This document shows positions 33,193-40,781 of a stretch of DNA of 64,000 nt, piece after piece (within the stretch, counting starts at the first letter, position 1; each line of letters starts with the position of its first letter). The DNA lies in assembly GCF_013415905.1 (NCBI RefSeq), contig NZ_CP058909.1, positions 3,658,001 through 3,722,000 on the forward strand, in the 5' to 3' direction. A program made the position numbers and the translations under genes. Under the pieces are notes generated by a model that had not been told where the DNA came from, searched no databases, and saw only the letters and a program-made list of their open reading frames with translations. Source of the stretch: Halosimplex pelagicum (lineage in GTDB: Archaea; Halobacteriota; Halobacteria; Halobacteriales; Haloarculaceae).

Positions 33193-33274
33193 AGTGTTGA
33201 CTCCGTTCGGTTCTCACGGAAACCTACACGCGGACTCCCGTAAATCTCCCGCGATCAGTCGGTGAACACCGTCC

Positions 33275-33312
33275 CCGGTCGAACGACCGCCCGCTCCGTT
33301 CGGTTCGACCGG
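33275..33312. terminator. Intergenic 10-bp inverted repeat
   Basis: CCGGTCGAAC and GTTCGACCGG are perfect arms separated by 18 nt. It is just downstream of the HAD-hydrolase stop, so a terminator or mRNA 3'-end hairpin is the simplest reading. An operator for the next gene (start 33192) is the alternative. Confidence 0.4.
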
Positions 33313-33345
33313 ACGTAGGGGACCGCTCGACGGCGATATTCGCCG

Positions 33346-34638
33346 TTACTCCACTGTCACGAGTCTGTCGAGCGCGTACACCGTTCGCAGCACGTCGCCG
33401 GCGTCGCCCGGGGGGAAGACCAGGTCGTCGCGCTCCCGGACGTGGTCGAGGACGACTGTCGACGCGTGTTCGGGCGCGGCGGCGATCCCCGCGTCGCGCT
33501 CGGCGACCCACTCCATCACCCGCAGGTCGCTCTTGCTGTCGCCCAGTACCAGCGCGAACGGGTCCTCGACGCCCAGCACCTCGAACGCCGCCTCGACCCC
33601 GCCGGGCTTGTCGAGTTCGCGGCTCACCACTTCCGCCGCGTCGCCCTCGTAGTACGCCACGTCCACGCGGCCGAGGAACTCCGTCACCGCCGCCGGCACC
33701 TCCACGTCCGCCGGGCCCCCGTCGCCCGGCAGTTCGCCCCGGTCGTCGAGCACCGCTTCGATCTCCGGGTCCCGAGTCGCGTAGAACGCGCGGGTCCACT
33801 CGCCGGCGGCCGCGCCGAGAACGTCCTCGTCGTCGCCGCGCTCGCCCGTCTCGATACCCTCGACGCGCTCGGCGACGACGACGCCCAGGAGGTCGAGCAG
33901 GTAGACGAGCGCGTCGTCGACCACGTCGACGGCGTCGTCGCTCCCGGTCTCGAAGTTCGGCTTGAGCGTGACGTTGAACTCGTTGCCCTGGAGGTGACAG
34001 CCGCGGGCGACCGTCTCGGGGGCGTCCGAGAGCACGCGCTGGCGCAGGCGGTCGAACACCGCGCGGACCGTCTCGTCGAGGTCCTCGTACAGCAGGCGCT
34101 TGGTCTCGGGGCCGTGGCCGGGCGTGAACACGCCGGTGCCGCTCTCGTAGACGACGCTCACCTCGCCGGAGTTGACGACGGCGTTGCCCAGCCCCTGGCC
34201 GAGGAATCCCTTGACGTTCTCGAGGGTCTGGCCGGTGCAGACGACGATCGGGACGCCGGCCTCGTGGAACTCGGTCAGCAGGTGCAGCGTCTCGCGGGGG
34301 ATCTCGTTGTCGGTCGTGCCCGCCGAGCGCAGCGTCTCGTCCACGTCGAGGACCAGGGCGTTGACCGGCCGGTCGTACTTCGTCGCGAGGTCGAGCCCGG
34401 CGAAGGCCTGGTCGCGGGTGGCGTGGGCGGCCACGTCGGCGTACGTCTCCCCCGTCCCGGGGAAGGCGTCGCGGATCTCCCCGCGCAGCTCGTCGAGTTC
34501 GTCGCTGGCGTCCTCCCAGTAGGTGAGCGCCACGCGCGAATCCAGCGGCGGGAAGAGGTCGACGAACGCCTGGTGAGCGCGCAGCCGTTCGGCGTCGAAC
34601 TCCTCGTAGAGGCGATAGAGCTGGTCGTAGCGTTCCAT
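33346..34638 (-). CDS. HAD-superfamily hydrolase (sugar-phosphatase-like)
   Basis: 430 aa. HAD motifs in order: LVLDVDETLRSAG (nucleophile and acid Asp, about residue 96), VVCTGQTLENVKGFLG (motif II), Lys of the LKPNFE/LDKPGG region, and LVLGDSKSDLRVMEW (motif IV). A helical N-terminal ~85 residues precede the core, and a large cap with acidic loops (GIETGERGDDEDVLG) lies between motifs II and IV. This is the layout of type-C2B sugar/trehalose phosphatases but longer. It probably dephosphorylates a sugar phosphate; substrate unknown. It is divergent from gfcR. Confidence 0.8.
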   Translation of the reverse strand: MERYDQLYRLYEEFDAERLRAHQAFVDLFPPLDSRVALTYWEDASDELDELRGEIRDAFPGTGETYADVAAHATRDQAFAGLDLATKYDRPVNALVLDVDETLRSAGTTDNEIPRETLHLLTEFHEAGVPIVVCTGQTLENVKGFLGQGLGNAVVNSGEVSVVYESGTGVFTPGHGPETKRLLYEDLDETVRAVFDRLRQRVLSDAPETVARGCHLQGNEFNVTLKPNFETGSDDAVDVVDDALVYLLDLLGVVVAERVEGIETGERGDDEDVLGAAAGEWTRAFYATRDPEIEAVLDDRGELPGDGGPADVEVPAAVTEFLGRVDVAYYEGDAAEVVSRELDKPGGVEAAFEVLGVEDPFALVLGDSKSDLRVMEWVAERDAGIAAAPEHASTVVLDHVRERDDLVFPPGDAGDVLRTVYALDRLVTVE

Positions 34639-34778
34639 TACCCGGACCTACCGTCGGCGCCCGTTGTGTAGGTTGGGATCGGCGCTCGCGGTCCCTGGGT
34701 CCGCGGCCGGCTCGGGGAGACGGCGACGGGAACCCACAACGGGTAACACCCCCGCGTGCGAACGAGCAGGTAAGACGC

Positions 34779-35414
34779 ATGAAGAACATCGACGATCTCA
34801 TCGACAGCGCGGCGGAGCTGGCCGAAGGGGGCCTCTCGAAGGGAGAGATCGCGGACGAGCTCAACGTCTCGAAGGAGACGGCCTCCTGGCTCGTCTCGCG
34901 CAGCGGCGCCACGACGCCCACGACGAGCGCCAAGAAGTCCCAGAGCCCACACGACATCCACGTCGACTGGAGCGCCATCGGCCGCGACAGCGCCCGGCTC
35001 ACCCACGTCGGCCGCGCCGTCGCCGACCTGCTCTCCAAACAGGGCGAGGAGGTCGACCTGACGATCGGCATCGAGAAGGCCGGCGCGCCCATCGCGACGA
35101 CGGTCGCCCGCGAACTCGACACGGATCTCGGCACGTATGCGCCGAGCAAACACCAGTGGGACGACGGCGAGAGCGAGGAGCTATCGGGGTCCTTTTCCCG
35201 CAACTTCGCGGGGATCCGCGACCGCGAGTGCTACGTCGTCGACGACACCATCACCAGCGGGACGACGATGACGGAGACCGTCGAGGCCGTCCGCGACCGC
35301 GGCGGCGAGCCCGTCGCGTGCGCGGTGCTGACGGACAAGCGCGGCGTCGAGGAGATCGAGGGCGTCCCGGTCTACTCGCTCGTGCAGGTCCTCCGCGTCG
35401 GGCAGTCAGAGTAG
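34779..35414 (+). CDS. gfcR: GfcR-type regulator, orotate-phosphoribosyltransferase-like
   Basis: 211 aa. An N-terminal helix-turn-helix (LSKGEIADELNVSKETASWLV) is fused to a PRTase domain with the PRPP loop CYVVDDTITSGTTMTE. Such proteins were once annotated as PyrE. In Haloferax, GfcR activates sugar-catabolism genes of the semi-phosphorylative Entner-Doudoroff pathway and lower glycolysis, with a sugar-phosphate intermediate as likely ligand. Its location beside gdh and trmB agrees. The HTH rules out a simple pyrimidine enzyme. Confidence 0.88.
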   Translation: MKNIDDLIDSAAELAEGGLSKGEIADELNVSKETASWLVSRSGATTPTTSAKKSQSPHDIHVDWSAIGRDSARLTHVGRAVADLLSKQGEEVDLTIGIEKAGAPIATTVARELDTDLGTYAPSKHQWDDGESEELSGSFSRNFAGIRDRECYVVDDTITSGTTMTETVEAVRDRGGEPVACAVLTDKRGVEEIEGVPVYSLVQVLRVGQSE

Positions 35415-35435
35415 CTCCCCCCGTGACCGGCCGGC

Positions 35436-35888
35436 TCAGGGCTCGACGTCTTCCCAGTACGTCGAGGTGATGTGGGCGTCGGGCTCGTCGGGCGAGGACA
35501 GGGTCAGTTCGTCGTCGGTCCACCTGACGACCAGTTCCGGGCGGTCCTCGGACGGCCCGTCCCGGTCGGGCGCCTCGGCCGCCTGCGCGCGGACGAGGTC
35601 GTCGGTGACCGCGCGGCCGTCGCCCTCGACGACCTCCTCCGTGAGCCCGACGCACTGCACCGAGCGCGCGCGCTCCGCTGTGGCTTCGCTGTCGACCGAC
35701 GGCGTCCGATCGAACGACGCGCGGTCCGCCTGTCCGGTCAGCGATCCGAGCCGGGCGCGGAGGGATCGACCGACCGAGCGGAGTCTACCGGCGAGACGAC
35801 CGAACAGCGAGTCGGACTCGGTTCCCCGGTCGGGGTCCCCGACGGCCCGACCCTCCCTGTCGGACCCGTCGACGGGGGTCTGGCTCAT
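35436..35888 (-). CDS. Haloarchaeal hypothetical protein
   Basis: 150 aa. A disordered acidic head is followed by a basic amphipathic helix (LFGRLAGRLRSVGRSLRARLG) that could bind membrane or nucleic acid. The C-terminal ~50 residues form a small beta-rich module (PELVVRWTDDELTLSSPDEPDAHITSTYWEDVEP). No family is recognised. It is convergent with gfcR (21-nt gap). Confidence 0.65.
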   Translation of the reverse strand: MSQTPVDGSDREGRAVGDPDRGTESDSLFGRLAGRLRSVGRSLRARLGSLTGQADRASFDRTPSVDSEATAERARSVQCVGLTEEVVEGDGRAVTDDLVRAQAAEAPDRDGPSEDRPELVVRWTDDELTLSSPDEPDAHITSTYWEDVEP

Positions 35889-36025
35889 ACTTCCCCTTGG
35901 TGCGGAACGGTAAAAATCATTGTGCCAACCGGTGACATGCTCGTGGTACTACCGGGTTCCCGTCAGGTCCGAGCGGGGGCGCCGGCGGCGCCTCTCGGTC
36001 GGCCGTTCGCCGCCGTCTCGGGCGG

Positions 36026-37318
36026 TCAGTCGCCCGCCGCGGCGACGCCCTCGGGCGCTGGTTCGACGGTGTAGAGGCCGAAGAAGACGACGGCCGCGAC
36101 GACGATGAACGCGCTGGCTGTGAAGAACGCGGCGAAGACGGAGGTCGCGTCCCACAGCGCGCCGACCGAGACCGGGCCGACGACCTGGCCGACCTTCCAG
36201 GCGATCGAGCGCAGCGACATGCTCCCCGCCACGGCGTCGAAGTGCTCGCCCTCCTCGACGAACAGCGCCATGCTCGCCGGCAGGCGGATGCTGTCGGCGA
36301 CCCCGCAGACGGCGAACGCGCCGAACAGCGGGAAAAAGGCCGGCGGCAGCGTCGTCGACAGGCCCGCCACCGCGATAGTCATCGGCGCGAACCACCCGGC
36401 GGCGTACTCCGCGAAGGGGATGATCGCCGCGCCGAGGGCGTACAGCACCGCGCCGACGAAGACGAAGACGTGCTTGTGGCCCAGTTCGTCCGTGTAGGAG
36501 CCGACGATACCCTGGGTCAGCGACTTGGTGAGTTTCCCGCCGGCGAGGATGCCGCCGACGAGGACGGGGTTCATCCCGAAGCGGGTCCGCGCGTAGATGG
36601 GGAGAAAGAGGATGACCGCCATCTTCCCGAAGCTCAGGCCCAGCCTGAAGACGACCAGCGCGCGGATGGCCGCCCGGCCGAGCAGCATCCGCAGCGTCTC
36701 GACCCCGGTCGCCTCCTCCGGGTCGGTCTGGCCGCCGGGGTCGTCCCGGAGGAAGAAGTAGACGCCGACGAACGCCAGCAGCGTCACGCCGCTGAGCACG
36801 CTGTAGGTGAGGGTGAATCCGCTGGTCGCCAGCAGGATACCGCCCGCGAGGTCGCCGGCGAGGCTGGAGAACGCCCCGACCTGGTTGTAGGTGCCGAGCC
36901 ACTGCCCGCGCTCGGCGTCGGGGCTGATCTCGCCGACGACGGTCGACCCGGTGATCCACAGCAGGCTCGCCCCCAGCCCCTGGAACACCCGCATGATCAC
37001 GACGTGGCTCACCGTCTCGACCATCGCGAACCCGACGAACACGGCGACGTTCAGCGCGAGCCCGACCAGCAGATATCGCTTGGCGTTGCCGGTGTCGATC
37101 TTCCGCCCGAGCGGCAGGACGATGACCAGCTGGATCAGGGCGAACGCGGTGCCGAACAGCCCCTCGACGGTCCCGGAAGTGGCGAACTCGTCGGCGTACA
37201 GCGCCAGCGCGATCGCGATGGTCGAGTACGCCTGCGACCGCGCGAAGGCGGTGCCCGCCAGCGCCACGAACTCGGCGTTACCGAACAGCCGCAGCGAGCC
37301 GCCCGAGCCGTCGCTCAC
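36026..37318 (-). CDS. Major facilitator superfamily transporter
   Basis: 430 aa with 12 predicted membrane segments in two halves. The A-motif-like loop between helices 2 and 3 reads LPLGRKIDTGNAKRYL, and the matching loop of the second half is SLTQGIVGSYTDELGHKHVF. The charged N-terminus MSDGSGGSLRLFGNAEFVAL faces the cytoplasm. It is most like drug/metabolite efflux members; no substrate can be assigned. It is flanked by a small hypothetical gene and an HD hydrolase, with no obvious operon. Confidence 0.9.
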   Translation of the reverse strand: MSDGSGGSLRLFGNAEFVALAGTAFARSQAYSTIAIALALYADEFATSGTVEGLFGTAFALIQLVIVLPLGRKIDTGNAKRYLLVGLALNVAVFVGFAMVETVSHVVIMRVFQGLGASLLWITGSTVVGEISPDAERGQWLGTYNQVGAFSSLAGDLAGGILLATSGFTLTYSVLSGVTLLAFVGVYFFLRDDPGGQTDPEEATGVETLRMLLGRAAIRALVVFRLGLSFGKMAVILFLPIYARTRFGMNPVLVGGILAGGKLTKSLTQGIVGSYTDELGHKHVFVFVGAVLYALGAAIIPFAEYAAGWFAPMTIAVAGLSTTLPPAFFPLFGAFAVCGVADSIRLPASMALFVEEGEHFDAVAGSMSLRSIAWKVGQVVGPVSVGALWDATSVFAAFFTASAFIVVAAVVFFGLYTVEPAPEGVAAAGD

Positions 37319-37421
37319 GATCGACCGGTCCGGCTACGGTCGAAAGGGCGTTTCGCCTCCGGCGGACCCTTCCGACTGTCGCCTCCTCAGCGACTCCCGA
37401 CAGCGACGGCCCGCCGCCGGC

Positions 37422-38234
37422 TCACAGCTCGATCCGCTCGACGATGTTCTGACCGCCGTCGGAGGAGTTGACGGCGACGATCCGGACGTCGTCTTCCAGC
37501 CCCGACCCGCGGAGCTTCGCCTTCAGGAGTTCGTCGACCTGGTAGACGCCGGCGGCGTTGTGCATCTCGATCTCCACGAGGACCGCGGCGCCGTCGCCGG
37601 CCTTCAGCGTCACCGACTCGATGGCCTGGCTGGAGACGGTGTTGATGCCGCGACCGCCCCGCTCGTAGGGGTATCGCGACCGGCCGTGTTCCATGTCCAG
37701 CCCGTCGGCCAGCCGGACGATGCCCGCCTCGGTCGTCAGCGGCGTCTCCTCGGTGTGGTGACAGAGGATCGCGTGCAGCACCTCGCCTTTCATCCGCACG
37801 GCGTCGGCGGTGTCGTACCACTCGTCGAGGATCCGGTCCAGCAGGTCCGCGGCCAGCGGGATGGAGTAGTAGGGGTGTTCGTCCCGGTGGACGACGTGCC
37901 CGATGTCGTGCAGCGTCGCCGCGAGCGCGACGATCACCGGCTCGTCCGCGGCATCGAGGCCCTGCTCGGCGGCGCCGTTGAACTCGACGCCGCCGTCGTA
38001 ACAGAGTTCGTACAGCGTCAGCGCCCGGTCGCGGACGATGCTGACGTGTTTGGCGCCGTGGTCGTTGTATCGCATCCGCGCGACGGGGTTGACGTTCTGG
38101 GCGTCGAGATACGTCTGGATCTCCTCGTCGCGCTCGACGAACGCCAGCACCTCGTTGAGCCGCTCGTCGGGGAAGGCGTGGTCCGCGTCCGGGTCGTACG
38201 ACTGACCGTCGATGATGTCTCGGTCGTCACTCAT
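37422..38234 (-). CDS. HD-domain metal-dependent phosphohydrolase
   Basis: 270 aa. The HD signature is LAATLHDIGHVVHRDEHPYYS; further metal ligands are in ILCHHTEETP and VRLADGLDMEHGRSRYP. The N-terminal HGAKHVSIVRDRAL supplies the first His. HD proteins hydrolyse phosphate esters or nucleotides; the C-terminal ~70 residues (ESVTLKAGDGAAVLVEIEMH) are a small beta domain typical of the archaeal branch. ATG 38234 is chosen. The peroxiredoxin gene ends 56 nt upstream on the same strand, so the two may be co-transcribed. Confidence 0.88.
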   Translation of the reverse strand: MSDDRDIIDGQSYDPDADHAFPDERLNEVLAFVERDEEIQTYLDAQNVNPVARMRYNDHGAKHVSIVRDRALTLYELCYDGGVEFNGAAEQGLDAADEPVIVALAATLHDIGHVVHRDEHPYYSIPLAADLLDRILDEWYDTADAVRMKGEVLHAILCHHTEETPLTTEAGIVRLADGLDMEHGRSRYPYERGGRGINTVSSQAIESVTLKAGDGAAVLVEIEMHNAAGVYQVDELLKAKLRGSGLEDDVRIVAVNSSDGGQNIVERIEL

Positions 38235-38289
38235 GTCTCCACTGTCCGTCCGGGCGCGCAAAAACCCCTCGTGCTCGGGAACCTCGCCG

Positions 38290-38766
38290 TCAGTCCAGCG
38301 CGGCGACGGCGTCGCGCACCTCGTCGTAGTCGGGTTCGATGCCGGGGTCGCCCGCCACCCACTCGTAGCGGACGGCGCCCTCGCCATCGACCACGACCAC
38401 TGCGCGCTTGGCCACGTCGTCGACGCCCAGCGACGCGAAGTCCATCGCCAGGTCGTAGGCGTCGACGATCCGCCGGTTCGTGTCGCTGAGCATCCCGAAG
38501 GTCAGCCCGCTGTCCTCGCGGAAGGCGTTCAGCGCGAACGGCGTGTCGACGCTGACCCCGTACACCGTCGCGCCGAGGTCGCCGAACTCGTCGAGCCGGT
38601 CCTCGAAGGTCTCCATCTCGTGCGTGCAGGTCCCGGTGAACGCGCCGGGGAAGAACGCCAGGACCAGCGGCGCCTCGTCGAGCCGGTCGGACAGCGTGAA
38701 CTGTGTCACGTCGCCGTCGGCCAGCGGTGCGGTGAAGTCGGGTGCGGCGTCTCCCTCGTCGACCAT
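38290..38766 (-). CDS. Peroxiredoxin, AhpC/TSA family, 1-Cys type
   Basis: 158 aa. The peroxidatic motif PxxxTxxC is FPGAFTGTCTHEM with Cys47; the conserved Arg is expected in the DTNRRIVDAY region. There is no second cysteine anywhere in the protein, so it must be a 1-Cys enzyme resolved by an external thiol. It reduces H2O2 or organic peroxides in the cytosol. Upstream and divergent is tatA. Confidence 0.9.
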   Translation of the reverse strand: MVDEGDAAPDFTAPLADGDVTQFTLSDRLDEAPLVLAFFPGAFTGTCTHEMETFEDRLDEFGDLGATVYGVSVDTPFALNAFREDSGLTFGMLSDTNRRIVDAYDLAMDFASLGVDDVAKRAVVVVDGEGAVRYEWVAGDPGIEPDYDEVRDAVAALD

Positions 38767-38884
38767 GGCGGACGGTTACCCTCGCACGGGAAGGGTGTTG
38801 GGACACCGGCGGGCCCGGCCGGATCCGGCCTCGCCGAAAGATTGATGAAACGGGGACCGAGCGGGGTGATAGACAGCAAAAAGG

Positions 38885-38890
38885 TTATAA
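38885..38890 (+). promoter_or_regulatory. TATA element of tatA
   Basis: TTATAA is centred 31 nt upstream of the ATG at 38918, supporting a near-leaderless tatA transcript. Confidence 0.6.
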
Positions 38891-38917
38891 TTGGCGTCGA
38901 GTAAGCGTCGGGTAGAG

Positions 38918-39241
38918 ATGATGGACACACTCATCCCCCTGTTCCCGGTCGGGGGTATGCCGGGCGGGACGGAACTGATCGTGATCCTGTTGATCGCCGT
39001 GCTGCTGTTCGGTGCCAACAAGATTCCGAAACTCGCGCGGTCGACCGGCCAGGCCATGGGCGAGTTCCAGAAGGGTCGCGAGCAGGTCGAAGCGGAGCTC
39101 GAGGAGATGAAAGAGGGCGCGACCATCGACGACGACGGCAACATCGTCGACGAGGACGGCGAGATCCTCAAGACCGAGGCCGAGCGCGAGACCGAGGCTT
39201 CCATCGACTCCTCGGACTCGTCGTCGTCCACCTCGAACTGA
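38918..39241 (+). CDS. tatA: Twin-arginine translocase subunit TatA/TatE
   Basis: 107 aa. A short periplasmic-side head, MMDTLIPLFPVGGMPGGTE, is followed by one membrane helix (LIVILLIAVLLFGANKIPKLARS), whose FGxxKiPxL hinge is diagnostic of TatA/E. An amphipathic helix (GQAMGEFQKGREQVEAELEEMKE) and an acidic tail follow. It forms the protein-conducting part of the Tat pathway, which haloarchaea use for most exported proteins, including the two Tat lipoproteins at the edges of this window. Start could be 38918 or 38921 (adjacent ATGs). Confidence 0.93.
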   Translation: MMDTLIPLFPVGGMPGGTELIVILLIAVLLFGANKIPKLARSTGQAMGEFQKGREQVEAELEEMKEGATIDDDGNIVDEDGEILKTEAERETEASIDSSDSSSSTSN

Positions 39242-39318
39242 CGGTTCCGTTCTCCCCGCTCTCTCACGCCGGTGAGCAACAGCAAGGTTCTTTCTCCCGG
39301 CGGGCGCTGTCCCCGGTA

Positions 39319-39391
39319 GGGCGTGTGGCCTAGGGGACAGGGCGAGGGGTTCCTAACCCCTCGATCGCGGGTTCGAATCCCGCCACGCCCG
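39319..39391 (+). tRNA. tRNA-Arg (anticodon CCU)
   Basis: 73 nt that fold fully. Acceptor stem GGGCGTG/CACGCCC. D stem GCCT/GGGC. Anticodon stem AGGGG/CCCCT with loop TTCCTAA, giving anticodon CCT (34-36) and reading AGG. 5-nt variable loop. T stem GCGGG/CCCGC with loop TTCGAAT. Discriminator G. No intron and no encoded CCA. Its 3' half is repeated imperfectly at 39617-39638, the mark of an element that integrated at this tRNA. Confidence 0.95.
39370..39391 (+). repeat. Putative attachment-site copy 1 (3' end of tRNA-Arg)
   Basis: These last 22 nt of the tRNA match 39617-39638 at 19 of 22 positions, including an unbroken 15-nt core TTCGAATCCCGCCAC (39372-39386). Confidence 0.6.
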
Positions 39392-39393
39392 TA

Positions 39394-39512
39394 CCACTTT
39401 TTGCAGCGGAGAGCGCCTTGCGGCGCTTCGCGCCGCTGCGGGGATCCTCCGCTGCAAAAACTTGGGGAAAAAGAGCCGGACGACTCGCTCGCTCCGCTCG
39501 CTCGCGTCCGGT
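39394..39512 (+). repeat. Dispersed double-hairpin element, copy A
   Basis: It begins 3 nt after the tRNA. Hairpin 1 has a perfect 14-bp stem: TTTTTGCAGCGGAG (39398-39411) with CTCCGCTGCAAAAA (39447-39460). An inner hairpin GCGGCG/CGCCGC is at 39420-39436. After the conserved linker CTTGGGGAAAAAG comes hairpin 2, CCGGACG/CGTCCGG (39476-39482 and 39505-39511). The same layout recurs at 49722-49837. Confidence 0.8.
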
Positions 39513-39616
39513 GAACCGCGCGCACAGCGCGCGGATGCTTGCTCCGCACGTAGGGGATTCGATTATAGGAACCGTTCTTAACGTGCGAAGGGCGCAAGTT
39601 CGGAATGGTGACATCT

Positions 39617-39638
39617 GATTCGAATCCCGCCACACCAG
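39617..39638 (+). repeat. Putative attachment-site copy 2 (degenerate tRNA-Arg 3' end)
   Basis: GATTCGAATCCCGCCACACCAG repeats the tRNA 3' end 247 bp downstream with three mismatches. The surrounding sequence cannot form a second tRNA. Confidence 0.6.
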
Positions 39639-39684
39639 CCCAGCCCATCCGTCCGTTCACACTCTCGCTGAGCGAAGCCTTTTG

Positions 39685-39704
39685 TGTGATACAGCTGTAT
39701 CACA
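39685..39704. promoter_or_regulatory. 20-bp perfect palindrome, operator of the toxin-antitoxin pair
   Basis: Half-site TGTGATACAG is followed directly by its reverse complement. It ends 4 nt before the antitoxin ATG, the usual place for ribbon-helix-helix autorepression. Confidence 0.7.
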
Positions 39705-39708
39705 GCAC

Positions 39709-39984
39709 ATGAGCACGGACACCGATACCAACGACGACAGAATGGAGAAAATCAACGTTCGGGTTCCCGAATCGCTGCTGACGCGGATCGACGAAGAGTG
39801 GGAGCGTCGCGGCTACTCCAGCAAGTCCGAGGCTATCAGGGACGCGCTCCGGGATTGGGTGAATCCGCCGAAGACCCTCTCCGAGGACACGCTCGAAGAC
39901 CTCGAAGAGAGCCGCGAACAGGCAGACGAAGGTGAGACGGTGACGGCCGAAGAGGCACGCGAGCGACTGGGTCTGGATGACTGA
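39709..39984 (+). CDS. Ribbon-helix-helix (CopG-type) antitoxin
   Basis: 91 aa. The RHH domain is MEKINVRVPESLLTRIDEEWERRGYSSKSEAIRDALRDWV (about residues 12-51). A flexible acidic tail (EDTLEDLEESREQADEGE) would wrap the toxin. It overlaps the toxin gene by 8 nt. RHH dimers usually bind a palindrome, and a perfect one lies just upstream. Base composition is less GC-rich than the flanking housekeeping genes, fitting acquisition with the tRNA-linked element. An in-frame ATG further in (MEKINV) is possible. Confidence 0.85.
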   Translation: MSTDTDTNDDRMEKINVRVPESLLTRIDEEWERRGYSSKSEAIRDALRDWVNPPKTLSEDTLEDLEESREQADEGETVTAEEARERLGLDD

Positions 39985-40240
39985 CGTCGAGTACACCGAG
40001 AAAGCTATCAACCATCTGGAGAACCTCGATTCGCAGGTCGCCGACCGTGTCATGAACAAGGTGGACGAGGCGACGGACTGGACCGAGCATCGCCTCGAAC
40101 CGCTCTCTGGCTACCCCTACCACAAACTCCGAGCCGGCGATTATCGAGCTATTATCACGTGGGACCGGGGTGACGACCTTCTCCGCGTCGAGGCCGTCGG
40201 TCACCGCCGAAGTATCTACGACCGACACCTCCCACCGTAG
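39977..40240 (+). CDS. RelE/ParE-family toxin
   Basis: 87 aa. The fold is recognisable from VEYTEKAINHLENLDSQVADRVMNKVDEATD (two helices), then HRLEPLSGYPYHKLRAGDYRAIITWDRGDDLLRVEAVGHRRSIYDR. KLRAGDYRAI and VGHRRSIYDR are the RelE/ParE hallmarks. Family members cut ribosome-bound mRNA or poison gyrase; the RelE-like C-terminus favours mRNA cleavage, though this is not certain. It overlaps the antitoxin by 8 nt, a standard type II arrangement. Confidence 0.87.
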   Translation: MTDVEYTEKAINHLENLDSQVADRVMNKVDEATDWTEHRLEPLSGYPYHKLRAGDYRAIITWDRGDDLLRVEAVGHRRSIYDRHLPP

Positions 40241-40326
40241 CGAACGAGTCAGATCAGCCACGGCTCGCAACGAGCGATCTGTCGCCGACACAAGGTTTAC
40301 CCCGCGCGGCCGACGACTCGTGATAG

Positions 40327-40777
40327 ATGAACCGCGAGCGCACACTCCCGGATGAGTCCCGAAATCTCGGTGGTTTGCTCGTCGCGTTCGTGCTCGTGGG
40401 CTTTCCGATCGGGAGTACCGCGGCCGCGGTCGCCGACCCCGCGGGGTATCCGTTCGGCCTGTCGATGACCGAGACGGTCCTCGTGGCCGGTGCCGTCCCG
40501 ATAGCGCTCGCGGAGGCGACGGGCAACCGGCCCGACGCCCTCCAGTCGGTCGCGTTCTTCGTCGCTTTCGTGGTCACCCAGATCCCGGCGCTGCTGGTCG
40601 TCGAACTCGCCTTCGAGGGCGGTGCTGCCGTCGTCTCTCGACCAGCTGTTCGCGCTGCTGGCCGCGTACGTCCTCGCCTTCCGGTGGGGGCCTGCCGGGA
40701 CGGCCCGGCGGTTCCGTGCGGGGCTCGGACGGCTGACGTGGATCCCCGACGGAGAAGAACCGGCGGAACGTCGCTGA
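40327..40777 (+). pseudogene. Four-helix membrane protein, frameshifted
   Basis: The frame opened by ATG 40327 gives three clear membrane helices (LLVAFVLVGFPIGSTAAAVA, ETVLVAGAVPIALAEA, SVAFFVAFVVTQIPALLVV). It then turns into Arg/Pro-rich nonsense from about 40622 and runs antisense into the P450 gene. The +1 frame continues with a fourth helix (SLDQLFALLAAYVLAFRWG) and a basic tail. It stops at 40777, 5 nt short of the convergent P450 stop. A single-base insertion (or two-base loss) near 40617-40625, or a sequencing error there, explains this. Family unknown. Confidence 0.7.
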
Positions 40778-40781
40778 CCGC

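Noticed and set aside
34779-35414. Orotate phosphoribosyltransferase (pyrE)
   Set aside because: An N-terminal helix-turn-helix precedes the PRTase fold and the neighbours are sugar genes, so the GfcR regulator is the better call.
39617-39638. Possible second tRNA
   Set aside because: Only the T-loop and 3' acceptor-like part is present; no D arm, anticodon stem or 5' acceptor strand can be found upstream.
39323-39660. Long reading frames on both strands across tRNA-Arg and the hairpin repeat (translations with GIRTRDRGVRNPSPCPL-like text)
   Set aside because: They translate a tRNA and a non-coding repeat. Similar spurious peptides are common beside haloarchaeal tRNAs.
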